Of a stretch of DNA of 38,472 nt, positions 1 through 7,821 are shown piece by piece. Source of the DNA: Anaerolineae bacterium (GTDB taxonomy: Bacteria > Chloroflexota > Anaerolineae > Aggregatilineales > Phototrophicaceae); assembly GCA_022841825.1 (NCBI GenBank), contig JALHQT010000006.1:435378-473849 (forward strand), read 5' to 3'. How positions within the stretch are numbered: the first letter of the stretch is position 1; each line of letters starts with the position of its first letter. Made by a program: the position numbers and the translations under genes. The notes beneath the pieces are model-generated. The model did not search any database. It saw only the letters and a program-made list of their open reading frames with translations, and was not told where the DNA came from.

Positions 1-525
1 GACCTCGCGATTGGCTTGACAGACCTCGGCAAGATCGCTCATAACGCGATTCAACCCTATGCGCAGGCATTGGTAGACCGTCGCCTGACCCTCATCTTTG
101 ACCCGTCGGAGTTTCCCCAGCGTATGCAGGCAGACTGGGAACTCATGCAGCTTGCGCTCTCCAACCTGGTCAGCAATGCCATCAAGTACACGCCTGACGG
201 GGGCATCATCACGCTGCGCGCCTTCATATCCGGCGATAATGTGCAGATCCGCATCAAAGATACCGGCATCGGCATCGCGCCAGAGATCCAGGCGACCCTG
301 TTCGAGCGCTTTCAGACGACCAACAACGTCCAGCTCCACTCTACCAGCAAGACCGCCTTCAAAGGCGGGGGCATCGGATTAGGATTGGCGATGTGCAAAG
401 GCATCATCGAAGCGCATGGAGGGCAGCTTCATGTCGAAAGCACAGGCTATGACGAAACCACGCTTCCGGGTACCGAGTTCACCATCGACATGCCGCTGAT
501 CGCCCAGAATCGCGCCATCTTTTGA
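1..525 (+). CDS. Sensor histidine kinase, C-terminal part (partial at window start)
   Basis: The frame is open from the first base, so this is the 3' end of a longer gene. What remains is the ATP-binding (HATPase_c) domain of a two-component kinase. The N box reads NLVSNAIKYTPDGG, the G1 box DTGIGIAP, and the G2 box GGGIGLGLAMCKGIIEAHGG, followed by a typical final strand. The dimerisation and phospho-acceptor region and any sensor domain lie upstream of the window. The domain would phosphorylate a partner response regulator after autophosphorylation, but no regulator lies next to it downstream. Its stop overlaps or nearly touches the following transporter gene, so the two are probably co-transcribed. 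Family assignment is firm; the signal sensed is unknown. Confidence 0.9.
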   Translation, partial: DLAIGLTDLGKIAHNAIQPYAQALVDRRLTLIFDPSEFPQRMQADWELMQLALSNLVSNAIKYTPDGGIITLRAFISGDNVQIRIKDTGIGIAPEIQATLFERFQTTNNVQLHSTSKTAFKGGGIGLGLAMCKGIIEAHGGQLHVESTGYDETTLPGTEFTIDMPLIAQNRAIF

Positions 526-545
526 AATCGAGCGCGCCCCAAACC

Positions 546-1691
546 ATGCCGCGTAAACCCATCGCGCCAGACAGCGTCGCCGCCGCCATCGCCACCCCAA
601 TCTTTCTGGGAATGGCGCCGATCTTCGGCAAGCTGGCGATCACCGCCGGAGCAGACTCATTCAGCGTCGCAGCACTGCGCACGCTCGTCGCCGTGCTGCT
701 CCTCTGGATGATCTATGCGCTGTTCTTTCGCCGCTACCTGTATATTTATCCGGCGGGGCTGCTCGGCTGCATCGTCGTCGGTACCGTCAATGGGATTGGC
801 TCGCTGTTCTACTACGGCGGCTTGGGGATGCTGGACGCTTCGCTCTCCCAGCTCCTCAATGGCATGTACATCGTCTTCGCCGTGCTGCTGGCGCGCCTGA
901 GTGGCGAGCGCGTCACACGCCGGATCATCGTCCGTGTCGCGCTGTCGGCGCTGGCACTCTGGCTGATCACGGGGTTTGGCAGTCAGCCGATCAACTGGCT
1001 GGGCGTTGGATTGATGCTGGCGAGCGCGCTCATGTTCGCAGGCACGCTGATCCTCAGCCAGCACGTCCTCTACGAAATGCCGTCGCCCACCGCGACGCTC
1101 TACATTCTGACCACCATGGGCGTCGTGGTACTGGCGGTGTGGGCAGCCGTCAGTGGTCCCGGTGCAACACTCTCGCTTCAGGCTGCCCTGCCATCGATCA
1201 TCGTTCTCGGCGTGACAACAGCGCTTTCGCGGCTCGCGATGTTCGCCAGCGTCCAGATTTTCGGCAGCCTGCGCACAGTCGTCGTCGCCGTCGCCGAGAT
1301 CGCGGTGGCTCTGGCGCTGGCATTCTTCATCCTGGGCGAGCGCCTGACAACCGAACAATCGCTCGGCGTCCTGATCCTGCTGACCAGCCTGTTAAGCGTG
1401 CGTTCGTCCGACCTGGCTGCGCATGGCATCAACCCGAACAGCCTGATCGTGCGCGATATGGCAGGGGTGCAGTTTCAGCGCATCGCCTTTCATCGCGCCT
1501 TCGGCAAAGCCGAGCACGATAACGAGTTCGGCGTCATGGCGGAAATCAGCACGACGGAACTGCACGCCATACGTACTATGATGGGCGCGAACAGCCCCAT
1601 CGACCCCTTCCCGCTCAACACACCGGGCAAAAACACCTACCTGACGCCCGATGAACTTGACAGACTGATCAACGAATCCAAGGACAAGTAG
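546..1691 (+). CDS. EamA/DMT-family membrane transporter with C-terminal extension
   Basis: This is a polytopic membrane protein with about ten hydrophobic segments in two repeats of five, the pattern of EamA (drug/metabolite transporter) proteins. Typical stretches are APIFGKLAI near the start and a last helix around LGVLILLTSLL. The transported solute cannot be predicted. After the last helix there is a hydrophilic tail of about 90 residues (from DLAAHGINPNSL to the end) that is not part of the usual EamA fold. I chose ATG 546. A TTG at 522 in the same frame, overlapping the kinase stop as TTGA, is an alternative and would add 8 residues. Neither start has a clear Shine-Dalgarno. The gene follows the kinase gene closely, suggesting one transcript. 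Confidence 0.82.
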   Translation: MPRKPIAPDSVAAAIATPIFLGMAPIFGKLAITAGADSFSVAALRTLVAVLLLWMIYALFFRRYLYIYPAGLLGCIVVGTVNGIGSLFYYGGLGMLDASLSQLLNGMYIVFAVLLARLSGERVTRRIIVRVALSALALWLITGFGSQPINWLGVGLMLASALMFAGTLILSQHVLYEMPSPTATLYILTTMGVVVLAVWAAVSGPGATLSLQAALPSIIVLGVTTALSRLAMFASVQIFGSLRTVVVAVAEIAVALALAFFILGERLTTEQSLGVLILLTSLLSVRSSDLAAHGINPNSLIVRDMAGVQFQRIAFHRAFGKAEHDNEFGVMAEISTTELHAIRTMMGANSPIDPFPLNTPGKNTYLTPDELDRLINESKDK

Positions 1692-1714
1692 AGGCGACCC
1701 TTCGGTCGCCTCTA
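1689..1714. terminator. Hairpin between convergent genes, possible bidirectional terminator
   Basis: A perfect 11-bp stem (TAGAGGCGACC and its complement) closes a 4-nt CTTC loop. It begins on the stop codon of the EamA gene and lies just before the end of the convergent cytochrome gene. There is no T-run on either side, so intrinsic termination is plausible but not assured. Confidence 0.55.
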
Positions 1715-1725
1715 CACAACCCATA

Positions 1726-2400
1726 CTATTGCAGAGTCAGCAGATACGCCATCAGGTTGGCGAAGTCTGCTTCCGTCAACACCTCGCCATACCCTTCCGG
1801 CATCAGGTTGGGAGGGTAGGGTGCGCCCGAAGCATCCGGCGGCACGATGAACTGATTCGGATGGCGGATCGAGTTGTAGATGTAGGTCAGCGCATCTTCT
1901 CCCGGCACTCGCTCGCCCGCACGCAAGCCAAGATTCCACAGCCCAGGACCGATCAGGCGCAGTTCACCCTCAGTGTTCGAGTGACAGCTCGCGCACGCCC
2001 AGGGCTGCCCATTCGGCATCGTATAGGTTGCGTTGAAAACGGTCAGACCGGCGGCGGTATCGCCCGCTTCAATCAGTGCAGCGAACCCATCGGGCAGCGG
2101 CTCCACACCTTCCGGCATGGCGACGGCGGGGGCTTCCGGCGTGCTGGTCGGCAGCGCGGTGGCAGTCGACGGGATGGCTTCCGGCGTGAAGGTCGCGGTC
2201 GGCAGCGGCGTTTCGGTCGGGATGGGTGTGGCGGTCGGTGGGATGGGCGTCGCGCTGGGCGGGACGCGCGTGGGAATCGCCACGACTTCGCGGTCTGGCG
2301 CAACTTCGGTGATTTCCCAGACATTGGTGGCGACCGTGCCGCAGGCGGCGAGCAGCAGCGAGAGCAACGGCAGCATCGAACGGAAGAGAATTCGACTCAT
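1726..2400 (-). CDS. Lipoprotein c-type cytochrome
   Basis: This is a 224-residue exported electron carrier. The N-terminus has a lipoprotein signal with lipobox LLAAC (Cys20), so it should be anchored to the outer face of the membrane. A Pro/Thr-rich linker (about residues 45-95) follows, then a cytochrome c domain with one haem motif CASCH (Cys136, Cys139, His140). Met200 in NLMPEGYGE is the likely second haem-iron ligand. The partner redox enzyme is not nearby. I chose ATG 2400; a GTG at 2409 in frame is preceded by AAAGAG and is an alternative. A TATACT -10 box lies about 50 bases upstream. The domain call is strong; the physiological role is unknown. Confidence 0.88.
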   Translation of the reverse strand: MSRILFRSMLPLLSLLLAACGTVATNVWEITEVAPDREVVAIPTRVPPSATPIPPTATPIPTETPLPTATFTPEAIPSTATALPTSTPEAPAVAMPEGVEPLPDGFAALIEAGDTAAGLTVFNATYTMPNGQPWACASCHSNTEGELRLIGPGLWNLGLRAGERVPGEDALTYIYNSIRHPNQFIVPPDASGAPYPPNLMPEGYGEVLTEADFANLMAYLLTLQ

Positions 2401-2446
2401 CAGGATCACTCTTTGGTCGTTTGTGATGGTTTGTACAAGTCATGAC

Positions 2447-2493
2447 AGTATAGCGCACAGTCGCCAGGGGAAACAGCGGAAAAGCGGTATAAT
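2447..2493. promoter_or_regulatory. Divergent -10 boxes for the cytochrome and oxidoreductase genes
   Basis: The intergenic stretch 2401-2537 separates two divergent genes. TATACT reads toward the cytochrome gene at 2452-2447, and a perfect TATAAT reads toward the oxidoreductase at 2488-2493. Neither has a convincing -35 box at the normal distance, so these are calls from the -10 boxes only. Confidence 0.4.
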
Positions 2494-2537
2494 CCCACGC
2501 GCTTACTTCACCCTATTCTGTGTTCACGAGGTCACCT

Positions 2538-3521
2538 ATGCACATCAGCGTCGAACAGCTCAAACAGACCACCCTCAAGGCACTCGCTGCCCAGGGCTAC
2601 AACGCCGATGAATCCGCCACGATCCTCGATGTCCTCATGTATGCGCAGCTTCGCGGCAACAATCAGGGCGTCGTCAAGTTGATCGGCGCTGGGATGCCGA
2701 AAAATCCGAACGCGGGCGAAATCAAAATCGTCCACGAGACCAAACTCTCGGCGCGGCTGGATGGCGCGCAGAATCACGGCATGATCGTCCTGAATCAGGC
2801 GGTCGATATGGCGATAGAGAAGGCGTCGGCGCATGACTTCGGCATCGTCGGCACACGCAACACCAACACCTCGACCGGCGCGATTGGCTACTACGCCCGC
2901 CGCATCGCCGAGCATGGTTTGATCGGCTTCGTCTTCTCCGGCTCAAACCTGTACGTAGCAATGCACGGCTCCTACGAACCGATCTTCGGCACCAACCCGC
3001 TCGCCATCGGCATCCCCAGCGCGGGCAAGCCGATTGTGTTCGACATGGCGACTTCCGCCATCGCGCGCTTTGGTGTGATCGAGGCGAAGACGGCAGGGCG
3101 TCCGCTGCCTGCCGGGGTGGCGGTCGATGCCCAGGGCAACCCGACGACCGACGCCGCCGCCGCACTGGCAGGCGCGATTTTGACGTTCGGCGGCTATAAA
3201 GGCGCGGCGCTCTCGATGATCGTGGAAGTGCTGACGGGTCCGCTGGTCGGCGCGGCGTTTGTCGGCTTTGGCGATGTGGCGACGGACTGTGGCAACCTGG
3301 CAATCGCCATTCATCCGGGGCTGCTGACCGATGCCGGGGCGTTCGAGGCGGATGTGGCGCGGCTGACAGAGCGCGTCAAGAACGCCAAGCGACTGCCCGG
3401 CGTGGACGAGATCTTCATCCCCGGCGAGCGCGGCGACCAGTTGTGGGAGACAGCGTTAGGGAGCGGCAGCGTCGCCATCGACGATGCGTTGTACGCGGCG
3501 CTGGAGAAGGCGGCAGGGTAA
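2538..3521 (+). CDS. Ldh2-type malate/lactate dehydrogenase family oxidoreductase
   Basis: The 327-residue protein matches the Ldh2 (malate/L-lactate dehydrogenase, AllD/YbiC-like) family, which uses NAD(P)H to interconvert 2-hydroxy and 2-oxo acids. Recognisable parts are GIVGTRNTNTSTGAIGYYARR, EPIFGTNPLAIGIPS, the FDMATSAIARFGV segment and the glycine-rich GGYKGAALSMIVEVLTG stretch. ATG 2538 is preceded by GAGGT with good spacing, which favours it over GTG 2520. The usual early signature RGxxSHGxxR reads LRGNNQGVVKL here, so the conserved His and Arg are missing. The protein may therefore have altered chemistry or have lost activity. It stands alone, so its substrate cannot be inferred from context. 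Confidence 0.82.
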   Translation: MHISVEQLKQTTLKALAAQGYNADESATILDVLMYAQLRGNNQGVVKLIGAGMPKNPNAGEIKIVHETKLSARLDGAQNHGMIVLNQAVDMAIEKASAHDFGIVGTRNTNTSTGAIGYYARRIAEHGLIGFVFSGSNLYVAMHGSYEPIFGTNPLAIGIPSAGKPIVFDMATSAIARFGVIEAKTAGRPLPAGVAVDAQGNPTTDAAAALAGAILTFGGYKGAALSMIVEVLTGPLVGAAFVGFGDVATDCGNLAIAIHPGLLTDAGAFEADVARLTERVKNAKRLPGVDEIFIPGERGDQLWETALGSGSVAIDDALYAALEKAAG

Positions 3522-3580
3522 ACGCACTAAGCCGATGGTCGAAGTAAAGTAAAGCGTGGCACGGACGCTACATCCACGAT

Positions 3581-3607
3581 CCTGTAGGGACGGCATTCAT
3601 GCCGTCC
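3581..3607. repeat. Palindromic intergenic repeat, TGTAGGGACG type
   Basis: CCTGTAGGGACGGCAT is followed by TC and ATGCCGTCC, giving a perfect 9-bp stem (GGACGGCAT/ATGCCGTCC). It lies in the gene-free stretch 3522-3779, which otherwise holds only short tandem-like text (GAGTAACGG, GTAACGAG) and no supported gene. The same lead-in TGTAGGGACG recurs elsewhere in the window. Confidence 0.75.
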
Positions 3608-3665
3608 GTTGAAACAATACTGGCTTAGCGAGTGACGAGTAACGGGTAACGAGAATTGCTTAGGC

Positions 3666-3730
3666 GGACGAGGCGTGCCTCGTCCCTACGGGAAACCATC
3701 ATTCCTGTAGGGACGAGGCATGCCTCGTCC
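3666..3730. repeat. Inverted pair of palindromic repeats
   Basis: Two copies face each other. The first is GGACGAGGC-GT-GCCTCGTCC (3666-3685) followed by CTAC. The second is GTAG followed by the perfect 20-bp palindrome GGACGAGGCA/TGCCTCGTCC (3711-3730). Their outer ends form a further 9-bp inverted repeat, CGTCCCTAC/GTAGGGACG. The pair lies just downstream of rpsI, where it could also fold in the 3' end of that transcript. Confidence 0.78.
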
Positions 3731-3779
3731 GTGCATTCGTGGATTTATTTCGAGAAGCTTGAGCGCCGAAGCGAAGCGT

Positions 3780-4175
3780 TTAGCGCTTGGTGTAGGTCGG
3801 TGCCTTACGGGCGCGCTTGAGACCTGGCTTCTTACGTTCCTTGACGCGGGCGTCGCGGGTGAGCAGTTCCTTCTCACGCAGCGCGGGCTTCGCTTCAGGG
3901 TCGAGCTTGAGGATGGCGCGGGCGATGCCGAGGCGGATCGCATCACGCTGTCCCGATATGCCGCCGCCATTGACATGCACCGACACGTCGAAGCCACGTT
4001 CCTGCCCGATGACGCGCAGCGGCTCCATGATGATGTCCATATCGCCGGCGCGGGGCATATAGTCCCCGCCTTCTTTGTCATTGATGACAAACCGACCCGT
4101 GCCGCCAGGGAACAGCCGAACGCGCGCGCTGGCTTCCTTACGGCGACCAATGCCTTCGTAGTATTGTGCCGACAT
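3780..4175 (-). CDS. rpsI: 30S ribosomal protein S9
   Basis: The 131-residue protein is S9 of the small ribosomal subunit, whose basic C-terminal tail reaches toward the P-site tRNA. The start MSAQYYEGIGRRKEASARV, the VNGGGISGQRDAIRLGIARA core and the end in TYTKR are all characteristic. It is the last gene of the ribosomal block and begins one base after the rplM stop, which implies translational coupling. The length is normal for the family, allowing for a lineage-typical short N-terminus. Palindromic repeats lie just past its 3' end. Confidence 0.97.
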   Translation of the reverse strand: MSAQYYEGIGRRKEASARVRLFPGGTGRFVINDKEGGDYMPRAGDMDIIMEPLRVIGQERGFDVSVHVNGGGISGQRDAIRLGIARAILKLDPEAKPALREKELLTRDARVKERKKPGLKRARKAPTYTKR

Positions 4176-4176
4176 A

Positions 4177-4614
4177 TTAAAGCTCCAACTTCTCCGGCTG
4201 CTGTGCCTCGTGCGGGTGGGTAGACCCGGCGTAAACCTTCAACTTGCGGAACATATCACGTCCCAGCGAATTCTTCGGCAGCATCCCGCGCACCGCTTCT
4301 TCAATCGGGCGATGGGGGAAGCGCGAAATGTTGTCCTTGAGACGAATGCCCTTGATCCCACCCGGATAACGCGAGTGGCGATAGTACGTCTTGTCTTCCA
4401 TACGGTTGCCCGTCACCGTGACTTTGCCCGCATTGATGATGATGACATAGTCGCCGGTATCCAGGTTGGGTGTGTAGATCGGCTTGTGCTTGCCGCGCAG
4501 GATCAGCGCAACTTTCGAGGCGAGACGCCCCAGCACCTGCCCCTCAGCATCGACAACGAACCACTTACGGGACGCTTCGATGTCTTTCGGTATCGCGGTA
4601 TAGGTCTTATACAT
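4177..4614 (-). CDS. rplM: 50S ribosomal protein L13
   Basis: This 145-residue protein is L13, an early-assembly protein of the large subunit. The start KTYTAIPKD, then [16 protein letters not shown], the HKPIYTP motif, and [19 protein letters not shown] are family hallmarks. I chose ATG 4614, which has GGAGGG 8 bases upstream and overlaps the last codons of truA by 8 bases. A TTG at 4620 in the same frame lies only two bases from that Shine-Dalgarno and is less likely. The overlap with truA and the one-base gap to rpsI indicate tightly coupled translation. rplM-rpsI is a widely conserved pair. Confidence 0.97.
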   Translation of the reverse strand: MYKTYTAIPKDIEASRKWFVVDAEGQVLGRLASKVALILRGKHKPIYTPNLDTGDYVIIINAGKVTVTGNRMEDKTYYRHSRYPGGIKGIRLKDNISRFPHRPIEEAVRGMLPKNSLGRDMFRKLKVYAGSTHPHEAQQPEKLEL

Positions 4615-5416
4615 CCTCAAAACCCTCCGACGGGCGTCTCCCCCGTCTCGCTTGCAATTCCTCGTCGTCTGGGTAACGGACTGACTCCAGCACCAACCCG
4701 TGTGGGGGTGCGAGCGTTACCCCGTTCACCATCACGCCGCTCCTCAACGCCCGCTGGAAGTGGTCGAGGCTCAAACGTCCTCTCCCAACTTCCACCAGAA
4801 CGCCGACGACTCGGCGCACCATATGCTGTAAAAAAGCATTCGCCTCGATACGGTAAATATGGCATTTGCCATAAGACGCCGCTTGCGTCACCCATTCGCT
4901 GCGAAGCACCTCGCGCACCGTGTTATCGCCCTGGGGCGCATGACCGAACGCGGCAAAATCGTGAACACCCACCAGGAGCGCGCACGCCTGCCACACCGCC
5001 GCCACATCCATCTCACCAAAGATATGCCATGCACGATGGCGCATCAAGGGCTGGCGCTGCTGCGTTTGCACGAGTGTATATCTGTAAATGCGCGCGACAG
5101 CATCAAACCGGGGATGAAACCCTTCATGCTGTCGAATGTCTTGCAGCGCGATGTCGTCCGGGAGCGTGGCGTTGAGCGCCTTCAAAAGCGTCTCATCGTC
5201 TCGCCGCCATTCTACATCAAACGCGATCACCTGCCCTTCGGCATGGACGCCCGTGTCCGTGCGTCCTGCACCCACGACGGTCACCTGCTGCCCGGTGACC
5301 TGGGCGATCGCGGCTTCCACCTCGCCCTGAATGGTTCGCCTACCCGCCGCCTGCCGCTGAAACCCGACGTATGCGCTTCCGTCATACGCCAGCATCGCGC
5401 GGTAGCGAACGACCAT
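4607..5416 (-). CDS. truA: tRNA pseudouridine(38-40) synthase TruA
   Basis: The 269-residue protein is TruA, which isomerises uridines 38-40 in the anticodon arm of many tRNAs. The catalytic Asp lies in the motif [13 protein letters not shown]. The N-terminal [13 protein letters not shown] and the C-terminal [17 protein letters not shown] segments are typical of the family. It begins two bases after the rplQ stop and overlaps the rplM start, so it is embedded in the ribosomal operon. The rplQ-truA-rplM-rpsI order is known from several bacterial phyla. Length is normal and I see no lesion. Confidence 0.96.
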   Translation of the reverse strand: MVVRYRAMLAYDGSAYVGFQRQAAGRRTIQGEVEAAIAQVTGQQVTVVGAGRTDTGVHAEGQVIAFDVEWRRDDETLLKALNATLPDDIALQDIRQHEGFHPRFDAVARIYRYTLVQTQQRQPLMRHRAWHIFGEMDVAAVWQACALLVGVHDFAAFGHAPQGDNTVREVLRSEWVTQAASYGKCHIYRIEANAFLQHMVRRVVGVLVEVGRGRLSLDHFQRALRSGVMVNGVTLAPPHGLVLESVRYPDDEELQARRGRRPSEGFEDV

Positions 5417-5418
5417 GC

Positions 5419-5811
5419 TTACGCCTCAGCGCGGTCTACCAGCTCCAGCAGCACCATCGGCGCGGCGTCACCCTTGCGCACGCCCAGCTTGAGCTTGCGT
5501 GTGTAACCGCCGGGGCGGTTCTCATAACGCGGCGCGAGCGTGTCGAACAGCTTGCCGACAATCTCGCGATCGTTGTTGAGGCGGCTGGCAGCGATGCGCC
5601 GTGCATGGATCGAGCGGTTCGGGTCGGGGTGTGCCAACCCGCGCTTGGCGGTGGTGATCAACTTCTCGACATAGGCGCGGACGAAATCCGCCTTCGCCTC
5701 GGTCGTTTCGATCCGTTCGTGTGTCAGAAGCTGCATCGCCAAGCCCAGGCGCAGTGCCCTTCGCTGCTTGGTGTTGCGCCCCAGGTACTTACCTTTGTAA
5801 CGGTGTCTCAT
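5419..5811 (-). CDS. rplQ: 50S ribosomal protein L17
   Basis: This 130-residue large-subunit protein near the exit tunnel is recognised as L17. The start MRHRYKGKYLGRNTKQRRAL and the segment LLTHERIETTEAKAD are diagnostic, and PRYENRPGGYTRKLKLGVRKGD closes the conserved core. The Shine-Dalgarno GAGGAAG overlaps the TGA of rpoA, so it is coupled to the upstream gene. Its position after rpoA and before truA is as expected for a ribosomal operon end. Confidence 0.97.
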   Translation of the reverse strand: MRHRYKGKYLGRNTKQRRALRLGLAMQLLTHERIETTEAKADFVRAYVEKLITTAKRGLAHPDPNRSIHARRIAASRLNNDREIVGKLFDTLAPRYENRPGGYTRKLKLGVRKGDAAPMVLLELVDRAEA

Positions 5812-5819
5812 GGTCTTCC

Positions 5820-6812
5820 TCAGTCACCCGTGATACTGCCATATTCCGCATCTTCGCGGATATAGCCCTTTTCCTTGAGCTTTGCCACCAGCTCGTCCAG
5901 CGACTTCTCGCCGAAGTTGCGGATCGCCAACATGGCATCGGGACCGCGTTCGAGCATGTCGAGCACATCGCCAACGGTGATAATTCCCGTTCGCTTGAGC
6001 GAATTAAAGACACGGACGCTCAAGTCCAGGTCTTCGATCAGCTTATCGATATGCTGGCTTTTTTCGCTGTGTGCGCCGTAACCGACACTTTCCTGCCCAA
6101 TCCAACCCATGTCCTCGATGGCATCGACGCCGCCGATGACCTGGAGGTGACGGGTGAGGATCTGCGCGGACTGACGCAGCGCGTCCTCCGGGCGAATGGT
6201 GCCATCCGTCCAGATTTCGATAATCAGGCGGTCGTAGTTGGTACGCTGACCCACACGCGCCCGTTCGACATCAAAGTTGACGCGGCGAATCGGACTGAAG
6301 ATGGCATCGACAGGCAGCTCGCCAATCGGCAGACGTCCGCGTTCTTCAGCAGGGCTGTAGCCGCGACCCGTCTCGACGTTGAACTCCATCTCGATGTGGG
6401 CATCGTTCGAGTCGGCAGTGAAGAGGTAGAGATCGCTGTTGATGATCTCGACTTCATTGCCCGGCAGGATGATGTCCGCCGCCGTCACCGTGCCCTCGCC
6501 GCGATGTTCCAGGCGAAGACGCGGCACATTTTCCACGTCGTAGAGCTTCAGGCGAATCTGCTTGACTTGCAGCGTGAGCTGCGTCATATCCTCACGCACA
6601 TTCGGGATGGCGGAGAATTCATGATGAACGTCCGAGACGCGAATGCTGGTGATCGCTGCGCCGGGGAGCGAAGACAGCAGAACGCGGCGCAGTGCATTGC
6701 CGAGCGTCTGCCCATAACCGCTTTCGAGCGGGCTGATGACGAAGCGACCATAGTTGCGTGTGCTGGCGTCGCTTTCGACCTTGTGCGGGAGCACCATGTT
6801 ATTCGTGACCAA
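5820..6812 (-). CDS. rpoA: RNA polymerase alpha subunit (TTG start)
   Basis: The 330-residue protein is the alpha subunit of RNA polymerase. The N-terminal dimerisation domain contains the signature ESGYGQTLGNALRRVLLSS and the DVHHEFS segment. The C-terminal domain has the helix-hairpin-helix SLKRTGIITVGDVLDM and FGEKSLDELVAKL, which contacts UP-element DNA and activators. The start is TTG 6812: a perfect AGGAGG (6821-6826) sits 8 bases upstream of it. The first ATG, at 6797, lies 23 bases from that site. rpsD, which commonly lies between rpsK and rpoA, is absent; only 55 bases separate the two genes here. Confidence 0.97.
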   Translation of the reverse strand: MVTNNMVLPHKVESDASTRNYGRFVISPLESGYGQTLGNALRRVLLSSLPGAAITSIRVSDVHHEFSAIPNVREDMTQLTLQVKQIRLKLYDVENVPRLRLEHRGEGTVTAADIILPGNEVEIINSDLYLFTADSNDAHIEMEFNVETGRGYSPAEERGRLPIGELPVDAIFSPIRRVNFDVERARVGQRTNYDRLIIEIWTDGTIRPEDALRQSAQILTRHLQVIGGVDAIEDMGWIGQESVGYGAHSEKSQHIDKLIEDLDLSVRVFNSLKRTGIITVGDVLDMLERGPDAMLAIRNFGEKSLDELVAKLKEKGYIREDAEYGSITGD

Positions 6813-6867
6813 AACCGCGTCCTCCTGAACCTAAATCCGAATTCACATCAAGATGCATCATTCGTCA

Positions 6868-7278
6868 TTAGACGCGGCGGCGCTTGGGCGGACGAACGCC
6901 ATTGTGCGCAATCGGGGTCTCGTCGGTGATCGAGCGCACCTTCAACCCGCTCGATTGAATCGCACGGATGGCGGCTTCACGACCAGGACCGGGACCCTTG
7001 ATGTACACATCGACTTCCTGCATCCCGTGATCACGCGCGCTGTCGGAAGCAGTTTGTGCTGCCACACGCGCGGCGTACGGAGTGCTCTTGCGGCTGCCCT
7101 TAAACCCGCTTGTGCCTGCGCTTGCCCATGAGACGACATTGCCCGATTGGTCCGTCAGAGAAACAATCGTGTTGTTGAACGTCGCGTTGATGTGCGCCTG
7201 CCCATAGGGAATATTCTTCACCACTTTTTTAGTGGTGCGGCGGGCGCCCCCTTTTCGTGCTGCTGGTTGCCGAGCCAT
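6868..7278 (-). CDS. rpsK: 30S ribosomal protein S11
   Basis: This 136-residue platform protein of the small subunit is recognised as S11. The region [18 protein letters not shown], then [13 protein letters not shown], and the basic end [10 protein letters not shown] are characteristic. The N-terminus ([14 protein letters not shown]) is a basic extension of the usual sort. It follows rpsM after 126 bases, an unusually long gap inside a ribosomal operon, and that gap contains a GC-rich hairpin. Confidence 0.97.
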   Translation of the reverse strand: MARQPAARKGGARRTTKKVVKNIPYGQAHINATFNNTIVSLTDQSGNVVSWASAGTSGFKGSRKSTPYAARVAAQTASDSARDHGMQEVDVYIKGPGPGREAAIRAIQSSGLKVRSITDETPIAHNGVRPPKRRRV

Positions 7279-7364
7279 TCCTAAACCTCTTCACTGGCGC
7301 TTTCGGTAAGATGCGCCCTGCTATTGCGAGCCAGGGCGCACGTCATGCGGCTATACAAAATCGC

Positions 7365-7384
7365 GCTGGGGCATGCACCCCAGC
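7365..7384 (-). terminator. GC-rich hairpin between rpsM and rpsK, possible attenuator
   Basis: GCTGGGG and CCCCAGC form a perfect 7-bp stem around a 6-nt loop. On the coding (minus) strand the hairpin is followed after about four bases by a short TTTT within GCGATTTTGTATA. It lies in the 126-base gap of the operon. It could partly terminate or pause transcription, or protect RNA ends after processing; this is inference. Confidence 0.4.
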
Positions 7385-7404
7385 ACCCGTAAACTGTCGT
7401 GGCG

Positions 7405-7791
7405 CTATTTCTTGGTTGCGCCGCGACGACGCCCACGCCCTGGGACCGTCTTCTTCGGACCCTTGCGAGTACGCGCATTCGTGCGGGTTCGCTGACCGCG
7501 AACGGGGAGCGCACGGCGATGCCGCAGCCCGCGATAGCAGCCAATTTCGCTCAACCGCTTGATATTGAGCTGCACTTCACGGCGCAGATCACCCTCGACC
7601 GTCATGCCGCCGACGAGTTCGCGCAGCTTTTGCAGCTCCGCCTCCGTCAGGTCTTTGACACGAGTATCTGGGTTGACCCCTGCGCGAGCAATAATGTTAT
7701 TGCTCGTGGGGCGACCAATGCCGTAAATGTATGTCAGCGCAACTTCGATACGTTTGTCGCGTGGGATGTCCACACCTTCGATACGTGCCAT
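7405..7791 (-). CDS. rpsM: 30S ribosomal protein S13
   Basis: The 128-residue protein is S13 of the small-subunit head, which contacts the large subunit and the P-site tRNA. The start [19 protein letters not shown], the [14 protein letters not shown] segment and the end [18 protein letters not shown] with a basic [12 protein letters not shown] tail are typical. A GGAGGG lies 11 bases upstream of the ATG. It follows rpmJ by 30 bases, consistent with the common rpmJ-rpsM-rpsK order. Confidence 0.97.
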   Translation of the reverse strand: MARIEGVDIPRDKRIEVALTYIYGIGRPTSNNIIARAGVNPDTRVKDLTEAELQKLRELVGGMTVEGDLRREVQLNIKRLSEIGCYRGLRHRRALPVRGQRTRTNARTRKGPKKTVPGRGRRRGATKK

Positions 7792-7821
7792 TGCCTTCGT
7801 GTCCCTCCAGGCGCCCTGCGC

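Noticed and set aside
657-1358. Long open frame on the minus strand inside the EamA gene
   Set aside because: Its translation is rich in His, Gln, Arg and Asp without any fold-like pattern, typical of the antisense of a GC-rich gene, and the plus-strand gene has clear membrane helices.
3522-3580. tRNA or small RNA gene in the rpsI downstream gap
   Set aside because: No cloverleaf-like arms or conserved TTC-loop text could be found; only repeats are present.
3581-3730. Possible CRISPR-like array
   Set aside because: The units are palindromes with varying cores, irregular spacing and opposite orientations; there are no constant-length spacers and no cas genes.
4210-5175. A 321-codon plus-strand frame across rplM and truA
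   Set aside because: It is antisense to two firmly recognised genes and its translation has no recognisable domain.
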